Assembly: GCA_964649825.1 (NCBI GenBank)
Contig: CAZYQW010000046.1
Location: 1 to 8,995 of the forward strand
DNA: 8,995 nucleotides
From: CAZYQW01 sp964649825
Lineage (GTDB): Bacteria; Planctomycetota; B15-G4; JADJEK01
Direction: 5' to 3'
Part shown: positions 1 to 5,253 of the stretch, one piece after another
Layout: each line of letters begins with the position of its first letter
Numbering within the stretch: position 1 is the first letter of the stretch
The notes under the pieces: model-generated
The model's database searches: none
The model's input: only the letters and a program-made list of their open reading frames with translations
Told to the model about the DNA's origin: nothing
Position numbers and translations under genes: made by a program

Positions 1-201
1 CCCGTCGATCTCTTCTCGTCGGCCCCTTGGTTCAACGGCTGGTCCAACGGCCACCGCTACACCGACCTCGTCCCCGACGTCCCCCGCCCCGTCACCGACA
101 CCCGCGTCTTCGACCTCCTGCTCGGCTGGCGCCGCTTCCACCTCATCGATCCATCCGAGATCCCCGGCCCGACCATCCCCCCCGAAGGCTTCCCCCCCTG
201 A
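1..201 (+). CDS. C-terminal fragment of a REP-associated Y1 transposase-like protein
   Basis: Frame 1 is open from the first base of the window to a TGA at 199-201, giving 66 residues with no start codon inside; the gene begins upstream. Near the start the fragment reads SSAPWFNGW, and further on LLGWRRFHLIDPSEIPGP. From memory, this pattern (a small-residue-rich WFDGW-like motif, then a proline-rich linker, then GWRRHGLI and an acidic-E-P-G end) recurs at the C-termini of IS200-like Y1 transposases of the REP-associated type in GC-rich bacteria. The catalytic HUH and tyrosine motifs would lie upstream and cannot be checked. Most codons end in C, which is strong coding bias. Such proteins are single-stranded DNA nucleases/transposases linked to palindromic repeats. 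The alternative is an unrelated hypothetical protein; that the reading frame is real is more certain than the family. Confidence 0.55.
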   Translation, partial: PVDLFSSAPWFNGWSNGHRYTDLVPDVPRPVTDTRVFDLLLGWRRFHLIDPSEIPGPTIPPEGFPP

Positions 202-221
202 CCCTTCTCCCCGCCGGGCCC

Positions 222-665
222 GTCCCCGCTCCCGCGTACCACGTCGTCCCTCCTGTCCGCGTCGTCAGGAATCGAAGCTCAGACTCGTGGCCGCGGCCAC
301 GCGGCACCGGCTCGACCCACCACTACCGTCGAATTCGCGCATCAAGTTCCTCCCCCTTCCTAAGAGCAAGTCCCGTCACCCCATCACCCATCCTCGCCCG
401 AACACGGCGACCGTCCGTCCCCGTTCCACGCGGTATCACTCTGGAGAACTCTCCGTCCACGCTCCCGCGTACTACGTCGTCCCTCCTGTCCACTGCGTCC
501 GGAATCGACGCCCAGACTCGTGCCCGTCCCACGCGGCACCGGCGCCACCTACCACCATCCTCGAATTCGCGCGCTAAGTTCCTCCCCCTTCCTAAGAGCA
601 AGTCCCGCTACCCCATCACCCATCCTCGGTCCCAACACGACGGCCTCGACCGTCCCCCCACGGGA
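222..665. repeat. imperfect tandem duplication, unit about 233 bp, two copies
   Basis: Copy 1 runs from about 222 to 454 and copy 2 from 455 to about 665. Anchors line up at an offset of 232-233 bases: CGCTCCCGCGTAC at 227 and 460, GAATTC at 331 and 563, and CCTAAGAGCAAGTCCC at 359 and 591. The best-conserved stretch (331-396 against 563-628) differs at about 5 of 66 positions by eye. The flanks are more diverged, and the right end carries a small indel. The unit begins about 20 bases after the stop of the transposase-like fragment. No frame is coherently conserved across both copies, because the offset is not a multiple of three. I read it as non-coding repetitive DNA, possibly related to the neighbouring mobile element; the function is unknown. 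Confidence 0.8.
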
Positions 666-706
666 CGCGGCAACGGCTCCGGACGCGGCAGCGGCTTCGG
701 ACGCGG
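663..706. repeat. short 18-bp direct repeats
   Basis: GGACGCGGCAACGGCTCC (663-680) is followed directly by GGACGCGGCAGCGGCTTC (681-698) and the start of a third unit, GGACGCGG (699-706). On the forward strand this would read as a Gly-Arg-Gly-Ser-type repeat, but no convincing gene covers it. It sits exactly at the right edge of the larger duplication. Confidence 0.7.
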
Positions 707-1008
707 CCCGAGAGCCCGGTGCGGGTCGCGACCTCGATCTCGTACGCGTCCGGCGCGAGCGACGGCGCCGCGATCGACGGCGCCGGCTCGAGGCCGTGGC
801 CGACCCAGGCGGCGAGGCCCACCGCGGACCTCGCGGCCGCACCCGGGCGCCGCGGAGCGGTCGCGGCGACGGCGCGAAAGGATGTAGATCGACCACCACA
901 ATTTGGCGACGCCCCGGGTGGGCGTTCTTCACGTCTGGTCTCGTCACCGTTCGGAAGCCCCGGCGAACGCGCTCCTGGCGCCGCCGGTCGAGTGATCGGC
1001 GCGGCGTC
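707..1008. other. stretch without a defensible gene; coding-like fragments in conflicting frames
   Basis: No open frame here has both a credible start and a recognisable product. Between about 720 and 840 both a forward frame (GTG at 719) and a reverse frame have third positions that are almost all G or C, so composition does not decide the strand. From 888 to 995 frame 3 reads IDHHNLATPRVGVLHVW and then stops at 993-995. It looks protein-like but I cannot assign it. The region may be remnant coding DNA linked to the decayed gene that follows. Confidence 0.4.
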
Positions 1009-1470
1009 GATGCGGTGGGAGGTCTCGAGCGACGGATCGGCCGACCTTCGAATCGGTTGGGTGACGATCGCCGCGGGCCACCGGAACGGCTGGAACGTAC
1101 TGCGCCTCATGTCGTTCACCGCGGGCGGAACGGACCGCGTGCCGCGCGATCCGGATCGCGGTCTACACCTGGAAGACGACTCTCATCGCGTCGCACGAGC
1201 ACCTTGGCTTCGCGCGCACGGGGAAGGTCTGGGGAGCCGGACGTCATCATCAGGTCGAACTCGCCTTCGACGCCGACGTCGCGGCGTCCCGTTGGCGGCG
1301 AATCCGCGCGCGGCTGCAGCGGCGGGCGTGACGCTGGCCGACGCGGGATCGCCCTCTTCGCGTCCGCGAGGGCGAACTCGACCCGCCGTCCTTCGAGATC
1401 GCGCACGAGGTCGCGCACCAGATGGTGGAGCGGGCCGTCGAGGGGGTGAGCCGGGGATTGACGCGCCGCT
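1009..1470 (+). pseudogene. probable decayed gene of unknown function, with a frameshift and an internal stop
   Basis: From the ATG at 1009 (frame 2) the reading is protein-like: MRWEVSSDGSADLRIGWVT, then GHRNGWNVLRLMSF. Near 1135-1158 the coding-like signal (third-position G/C, sensible residue mix) moves to frame 3, which reads AVYTWKTTLIASHEHLGFA and then a TGA at 1329-1331. The same frame continues past that stop, with good third-position bias, through ELDPPSFEIAHEVAHQMVE to about 1470. One frameshift plus one stop would account for the pattern. I do not recognise the family. The HEHLGFARTGKVW stretch is faintly like the C-terminal part of GNAT acetyltransferases, but that is too weak to name. 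A sequencing error near 1140, or two short unrelated fragments, are alternatives. The tpiA promoter overlaps its end, which fits a gene no longer under selection. Confidence 0.35.
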
Positions 1471-1486
1471 GGGCCATGGATAAAGT
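1458..1486 (+). promoter_or_regulatory. sigma70-type promoter for the tpiA operon
   Basis: TTGACG (1458-1463) matches the -35 consensus at 5 of 6 positions. TAAAGT (1481-1486) matches the -10 at 4 of 6. The spacer is exactly 17 bases. Transcription would start near 1493, leaving a leader of about 20 bases before the tpiA ATG at 1514. This is the best promoter match I see in the window and is placed where the forward operon should begin. Confidence 0.6.
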
Positions 1487-1513
1487 GCCGGGTTTCGACC
1501 TCGCCCCGGAACC

Positions 1514-2281
1514 ATGCGCACGCCGTTCGTCGCCGGAAACTGGAAGATGAATCTGGACAGCGGGTTGGCGCGGTCCCTCGTCGAGGGGCTGGCCAGCGCG
1601 GTGCCGGCTGGCATCGCAGTCCGCGTGGGAGTGTTCCCGCCGTTCACGCTGCTCGCGCAGGTGGCGCGCCAGGCCGAAGGAAGCGGGTTGATCGTCGGCG
1701 CACAGAATTGCCACGCCGAGACGCGCGGCGCGTACACCGGTGAGATCTCCGCGGCGATGGTGAAAGACGCGGGCGCGACGCACGTCATCCTCGGGCACTC
1801 CGAACGACGGCGTGACTTTGGCGAGGACGAGCCGTTGCTCCGGCGCAAGCTCGAGGCGGCGCTCGGCACCGGGCTCGCGCCGATCCTGTGCGTCGGCGAG
1901 CGTCTCGAAGAACGTGACGCCGGCCAGACCCTGGACGTCGTGAACGGTCAGGTGCGCGGCGCGCTCGGGGGGTTCGCGGCGGACGACCTCGCCCGCCTCG
2001 TCGTCGCGTACGAGCCGGTTTGGGCGATCGGCACCGGACGCACCGCGACGCCGGCCCAAGCGGTCGAGGTGCACCGCGCGATTCGCGCCACGGCCGCCCA
2101 ACTGTGCGGCGCGTCGTTCGCGGCGCGCCTTTGCATTCAATACGGCGGGTCGGTGACCCCCGACAACGCAGAATCCCTCCTCGGCGAGGAGGAGATCGAC
2201 GGCGCCCTCGTGGGCGGCGCGTCGCTGAAGCTGGAGCCGTTCCTCGAGATCGTGCGAGCGGCGAAGGCCCAGACCGCGTGA
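1514..2281 (+). CDS. tpiA: triose-phosphate isomerase
   Basis: Cytosolic glycolytic enzyme that interconverts dihydroxyacetone phosphate and glyceraldehyde 3-phosphate. At 255 residues it has the usual length for the family, and all hallmark motifs of the TIM barrel are present. These are the N-terminal AGNWKMN with catalytic Lys11, GHSERR with catalytic His95, YEPVWAIGTG with catalytic base Glu167 and the start of the mobile loop 6, and the phosphate-binding YGGSV (210-214) and GALVGGASL (230-238). The ATG at 1514 gives the canonical MRxPFVAGNWKMN beginning, so the start is firm even though no strong Shine-Dalgarno precedes it. It is the first gene of the forward operon; secG follows after 37 bases. 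The usual glycolytic neighbours gap and pgk are not upstream here. Confidence 0.97.
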   Translation: MRTPFVAGNWKMNLDSGLARSLVEGLASAVPAGIAVRVGVFPPFTLLAQVARQAEGSGLIVGAQNCHAETRGAYTGEISAAMVKDAGATHVILGHSERRRDFGEDEPLLRRKLEAALGTGLAPILCVGERLEERDAGQTLDVVNGQVRGALGGFAADDLARLVVAYEPVWAIGTGRTATPAQAVEVHRAIRATAAQLCGASFAARLCIQYGGSVTPDNAESLLGEEEIDGALVGGASLKLEPFLEIVRAAKAQTA

Positions 2282-2307
2282 AGATGAAGACGAAGACGAA
2301 CGACGAC

Positions 2308-2311
2308 GGAG
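2308..2311 (+). promoter_or_regulatory. ribosome binding site that decides the secG start
   Basis: GGAG at 2308-2311 lies 7 bases before the ATG at 2319 but only 4 bases before the in-frame GTG at 2316. The spacing favours the ATG. Confidence 0.5.
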
Positions 2312-2318
2312 CGACGTG

Positions 2319-2639
2319 ATGCTGTACTTGCTCTGGTTCCTGTTCATAGCGTCCGCCCTTCTCTTGGCCTTGATCATCCTGATCCAGGAAGGGAAGGGAG
2401 GAGGTCTGGGCGAAGCGTTCGGTGGGATGGGCGCCGAGACGTTCGGCGTCAAGGCGGCCGGCGTCAACAAGGCGACCGCCACGCTCGCGATCATCTGGGT
2501 CGCGTCGGCGATCCTGATCAACAAGTGCGGCTACCGCGGCGCCGGCACGGACATCTTCGCCGAGGAGACGACCGAATCGGAGCCGGGCGGCGGGACGGTC
2601 ACCGGCGTGCCCGAAGACGCCGAGACGCCGCCGAAGTAA
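2319..2639 (+). CDS. secG: preprotein translocase subunit SecG
   Basis: Small inner-membrane partner of SecY and SecE in the SecYEG channel, which stimulates preprotein export. The product has 106 residues from the chosen ATG; an in-frame GTG three bases earlier is less well spaced from GGAG. It shows the SecG layout: a first transmembrane helix at about residues 2-22 ending in LIQEGKGGGLGEAFGG, which matches the family signature of a Q-x-GKGGG-L-x-x-AFGG loop, then KATATLAIIW leading into a second helix at about 52-68. The C-terminal tail from about residue 70 is acidic and Gly/Thr-rich with no hydrophobic segment, as in many SecG proteins. It lies 37 bases after tpiA and 15 bases before pyrE. 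A tpi-secG pairing is common in bacteria, which supports the call. Confidence 0.93.
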   Translation: MLYLLWFLFIASALLLALIILIQEGKGGGLGEAFGGMGAETFGVKAAGVNKATATLAIIWVASAILINKCGYRGAGTDIFAEETTESEPGGGTVTGVPEDAETPPK

Positions 2640-2654
2640 GCGAAGGGAACTTCC

Positions 2655-3266
2655 ATGCTCCAGCCGGACGAGGTGCTGAACCTCCTTCGCGAGAGTGACG
2701 CGTTGCTCGAGGGACACTTCCAGCTCTCGTCGGGCAAGCGCTCGGACCGCTACGTGCAGTGCGCGCTCGCGTTGCAGCATCCGGCGCGGGCGGGCGTGCT
2801 CGGGGTCTCCCTCGGCGAGCGGTTTCGCGACGATCGGATCTCGGTCGTCGTCGGCCCGGCGATGGGGGGGATCATCATCGCGCACGAGGTGGCCCGGTTC
2901 CTCGGGGCTCGCTGCGTCTTTACCGAGCGAGTCGACGGCGAGATGACGTTGCGACGCGGCTTCCGGGTCGCGGCCGGCGAACGGGCGCTCGTCGTGGAGG
3001 ACGTGGTGACGACGGGCGGATCGGCGGCCGAGGTGGTCCGGCTTCTGGCCGACACGTTCCAGTCCGAGGTGATCGGAGTGGGCAGCATCGTCGACCGGAC
3101 GGGGGGCAGGAACCCGTTCTCCGTTCCGTTCCACGCGCTGGCGAAGGTCGATGCTCAGGTCTGGGACGCGGCCGACGACCCGCTCGCGAAGCAGGGGTCC
3201 GTGCCGGTGAAGCCAGGAAGCCGGTCGTTGACGTCTCCGAGCGAATCCGCGGGAGCGGCGGGCTAG
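2655..3266 (+). CDS. pyrE: orotate phosphoribosyltransferase
   Basis: Catalyses orotate + PRPP to orotidine 5'-monophosphate in de novo UMP synthesis, in the cytosol. The 203-residue product opens with EGHFQLSSGKRSDRYVQ (about 19-35), the substrate-binding start typical of PyrE. It continues with VVVGPAMGGIIIAHEVA (64-80) and carries the PRPP-binding loop LVVEDVVTTGGS at 112-123. FTERVDGEMTLRRGF (89-103) corresponds to the region with the flexible catalytic loop. The C-terminal part reads DDPLAKQGSVPVKPGSR. In many PyrE proteins of this group I would expect a CPLC-like pair of cysteines there, so their absence is a small oddity. AAGGGA at 2643-2648, six bases before the ATG, supports the start. 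The gene sits between secG and yicC with 15-base gaps on both sides, so it is almost certainly co-transcribed. Confidence 0.93.
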   Translation: MLQPDEVLNLLRESDALLEGHFQLSSGKRSDRYVQCALALQHPARAGVLGVSLGERFRDDRISVVVGPAMGGIIIAHEVARFLGARCVFTERVDGEMTLRRGFRVAAGERALVVEDVVTTGGSAAEVVRLLADTFQSEVIGVGSIVDRTGGRNPFSVPFHALAKVDAQVWDAADDPLAKQGSVPVKPGSRSLTSPSESAGAAG

Positions 3267-3281
3267 CGCCCCCCGGAAGAC

Positions 3282-4157
3282 ATGCCGAGCTCGATGACGG
3301 GATTCGGTCGTGCCGAACGATCCGTGGGAGAGACCCACGTGACCGTCGAGGTCCGCTCGGTCAACAACCGCTACCTGAACGTCAAGACGAAGCTCCCGCA
3401 CCGCTACTTCCGGCACGAGGCGGACATCGAGGAGACGGTCCGCGGGGCGGTCACGCGCGGCACGGTCGACGTCCACCTGCGCGTCCGCTCGAGCGGCCGC
3501 GAGGTGCCCCGCGTCGACGTCACGCTCGCGAACGACTACGTCGAGTCGATCCAGGCGCTCTGTCGATCGACGGGTCTGCCGTTCCAGCTCGACGTGGCGA
3601 CGGTCTTGCAGCTTCCCGGCGTCGTCACGCTCGACGAGAGCGACTCCGTCGACGACGCCGAGCTGAAGACGGTCCTCGCCGCGCTCGCCGATGCCTTGAA
3701 GTCGCTCGCGCGCTCCCGCCGGAGCGAGGGCGGGCGGTTGCGGACCGAGATCGATTCCCACCTCGACCACGTGCTGAAGGAGGTTGGCGCGATCGCGACG
3801 CGCACCGCGAAGGTCCCGGCCGCGTACAAGCGCAAGCTCGAGCAGCGCATCCGTGGGCTGATCGAGAACGTCCCGGTCGACCAGGGAGTCCTCGAGCGTG
3901 AGGTCGCGATCGTGGCCGACCGCGCGGACGTCACCGAGGAGGTCGTGCGGCTGCGCAGCCACGCGGCCGCGATCCGGACGGCCCTGGCGAAGAAGTCGGG
4001 GCCGATCGGCCGCAAGCTCGACTTCCTCGTGCAGGAGCTCGCGCGTGAGGCGAATACGATCGGATCGAAGAACCAGGACGTCGCGATCGGGCGGCACGTG
4101 ATCGACCTGAAGGCGTGGATCGAGCGGATTCGAGAGCAGGTACAGAACCTCGAATGA
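3282..4157 (+). CDS. yicC: YicC-family endoribonuclease
   Basis: Member of the YicC family (YicC N-terminal domain plus DUF1732). The E. coli protein is reported as an endoribonuclease that acts in small-RNA turnover; the same role here is inferred. The 291 residues match the family length. The N-terminus reads MPSSMTGFGRAE, then VEVRSVNNRYLNVKTKLP, both family hallmarks. The C-terminus carries KLDFLVQELAREANTIGSK (about 245-263) and ends in a charged IERIREQVQNLE helix. The first ATG is chosen because relatives usually begin MIxSMTGFGR; an ATG at 3294 is the alternative, and the GGAAG at 3275-3279 is not ideally spaced for either. It begins 15 bases after pyrE and its stop overlaps the gmk start by 4 bases (ATGA), implying translational coupling. 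The yicC-gmk-rpoZ order is widespread in bacteria. Confidence 0.93.
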   Translation: MPSSMTGFGRAERSVGETHVTVEVRSVNNRYLNVKTKLPHRYFRHEADIEETVRGAVTRGTVDVHLRVRSSGREVPRVDVTLANDYVESIQALCRSTGLPFQLDVATVLQLPGVVTLDESDSVDDAELKTVLAALADALKSLARSRRSEGGRLRTEIDSHLDHVLKEVGAIATRTAKVPAAYKRKLEQRIRGLIENVPVDQGVLEREVAIVADRADVTEEVVRLRSHAAAIRTALAKKSGPIGRKLDFLVQELAREANTIGSKNQDVAIGRHVIDLKAWIERIREQVQNLE

Positions 4158-4768
4158 CCGAGCCGCTGGAGACAGCCCGCATCCCGTTTCGGGGCGGCCT
4201 CGTGGTGATCTCGGGTCCTTCGGGCTCGGGAAAGACCACGCTGGTCGATCTGCTCAGCCAGGAGGCGCGGGTCGACGTCGCGGTGACCGCGACGACGCGC
4301 CCCATGCGCCCGGGCGAAGCGGACGGCGTCGACTACCACTTCCTGTCGCGCGAGGAGTTCCTGGCCCGCGTCGAACGCGGCGATTTCGTCGAGTACAACG
4401 AGGTGTTCCGGAACGGCCACCTCTACGGCTCGCTGAAGGCGCCGCTCGAGGCCGCGATCCGGGCGACCGATCGGTACTACGTGCTGGAAATCGACGTCGA
4501 GGGCGGACTGAACCTCTTGAGACAAGGTTTCAAGGGCATCTACCTCTTCATCGCGCCGCCGTCGACCGACGAGCTGCGCCGGCGCATCGAGAACCGCGGG
4601 ACAGAGACCAAGGAGGCGATCGAGAAGCGGATCGCCAAGGCAGAGTTCGAATTGTCGAATCGTACGGCGTACGATCACGTGGTCGTGAACGACGACCTCG
4701 ACCGGGCTTACGCGGATGTCCGCGCGATCCTCGGTCTGGGGGAGGCGGGCCATCCGACGACGCCCTGA
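4154..4768 (+). CDS. gmk: guanylate kinase
   Basis: Phosphorylates GMP (and dGMP) to GDP using ATP, in the cytosol. From the ATG at 4154 the product is 204 residues, normal for bacterial Gmk. The P-loop GPSGSGKTT lies at 21-29. It is followed by TTRPMRPGE-GVDYHF, the GMP-binding segment, then EYNEVFRNGHLYGS in the mobile nucleotide-binding domain, LEIDVEGGLNL (usually DIDVQGA) and the lid-like IENRGTETKEAIEKR. An upstream in-frame GTG (4115) would extend it into yicC. The ATGA overlap with the yicC stop (4154-4157) is the better start because the protein then begins 20 residues before the P-loop, as expected. rpoZ follows after 65 bases. Confidence 0.96.
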   Translation: MTEPLETARIPFRGGLVVISGPSGSGKTTLVDLLSQEARVDVAVTATTRPMRPGEADGVDYHFLSREEFLARVERGDFVEYNEVFRNGHLYGSLKAPLEAAIRATDRYYVLEIDVEGGLNLLRQGFKGIYLFIAPPSTDELRRRIENRGTETKEAIEKRIAKAEFELSNRTAYDHVVVNDDLDRAYADVRAILGLGEAGHPTTP

Positions 4769-4819
4769 TTCGTGGCACACACGAGGACGAGGCCCCGGAC
4801 GGCACGACGACCGGCGGCC

Positions 4820-4826
4820 GGAGGTG
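4820..4826 (+). promoter_or_regulatory. strong ribosome binding site for the rpoZ-like gene
   Basis: GGAGGTG at 4820-4826 is seven bases before the ATG at 4834. It is the strongest Shine-Dalgarno match in the forward operon and fixes the start of this short gene after the 65-base gap from gmk. Confidence 0.7.
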
Positions 4827-4833
4827 AAACGAT

Positions 4834-5160
4834 ATGAAGCGTGAAATGGTTTGGGAGCTGACGAAGCGCTGCGGCGGTCCGTTCAAGTTCACGGTGCTGT
4901 TGCAGAAGCGAATCCACGAGCTCGTCCGCGGCGCACCGAAGCTGATCGACAACCCTTCGACCGATCCCGTCGAGATCGCGGCCCTCGAGATCCACGCCGG
5001 CCTCATCGAGCTCCAGGCGATGACCACGGACGAGATCGAGGAGATGAAGCGGAGCATGGAAGAGCAGGCGGCCGCGCAGTCGTTGCTCGCGAAGGAACAG
5101 CCCGACGGCCGGCCCGGCGATCCGTCGACGCAGGCGATCACCGAGTTCCTCAAGTCGTAA
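4834..5160 (+). CDS. rpoZ: DNA-directed RNA polymerase omega subunit-like protein
   Basis: A 108-residue protein. Omega is the small RNA polymerase subunit that helps beta-prime fold and assemble. Residues 16-60 fit the omega/Rpb6 core: PFKFTVLLQKRIHELVRGAP corresponds to the helix usually written like Y-x-L-V-x-x-A-x-x-RA-R-E-L-x-x-GAP, and DPVEIAALEIHAGLIEL to the K-x-V-x-IAL-x-EI-x-x-G-x-I segment. The match is diverged: the normally alanine-rich helix has been replaced, and the N-terminus (MKREMVWELTKRCGG) is not the common one. The tail from about 62 is acidic, likely a helix, then disordered. The position right after yicC-gmk is the standard location of rpoZ and supports the call more than the sequence alone. 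A hairpin follows 12 bases after the stop, so it appears to be the last gene of the operon. Confidence 0.8.
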   Translation: MKREMVWELTKRCGGPFKFTVLLQKRIHELVRGAPKLIDNPSTDPVEIAALEIHAGLIELQAMTTDEIEEMKRSMEEQAAAQSLLAKEQPDGRPGDPSTQAITEFLKS

Positions 5161-5172
5161 CCGTTGCGGGAT

Positions 5173-5217
5173 CGATCGTCGTTTCGCGGGCGCGCGGGGA
5201 GCGCCCGCGGACGATCG
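5173..5217. terminator. bipartite GC-rich hairpin between convergent genes
   Basis: Outer stem CGATCGTC (5173-5180) pairs with GACGATCG (5210-5217), 8 bp. Inner stem GCGGGCGC (5186-5193) pairs with GCGCCCGC (5201-5208), 8 bp, around a 7-base loop. A 5/1 internal loop separates the stems. It begins 12 bases after the rpoZ stop and ends 36 bases from the stop of the convergent TPR gene. It lacks a clear T-tract on either side (only TCTT on the forward side), so it is either a factor-assisted or L-shaped terminator, or an RNA 3'-end stabiliser serving both operons. Confidence 0.55.
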
Positions 5218-5253
5218 TCTTCCCCGAGGCCGGGCGGGCCGGCGCCGTCCTCC

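Noticed and set aside
222..665. CRISPR array
   Set aside because: There are only two diverged copies of about 233 bases, with no short identical repeats or regular spacers.
27..887. 286-codon forward frame rich in Arg and Pro
   Set aside because: It lies out of frame with the transposase-like tail and runs through the duplication with no conserved motif; composition artefact.
1329..1331. TGA read through as selenocysteine in the frame-3 remnant
   Set aside because: No selenocysteine-insertion hairpin is evident, and an upstream frameshift is also needed, so decay is simpler.
1250..2524. 424-codon minus-strand frame
   Set aside because: Antisense to tpiA and secG; the product is low-complexity Arg/Ser-rich.
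1785..4097. 770-codon open frame on the minus strand
   Set aside because: It is antisense to tpiA, secG, pyrE and yicC, which all have family motifs. Its product is Arg/Asp/Ala-rich with no domain, as expected from the reverse of GC-rich genes.
4769..4833. Separate promoter or terminator in the gmk-rpoZ gap
   Set aside because: No -35/-10 pair with sensible spacing and no stem longer than 4 bp; only the strong ribosome binding site is supported.
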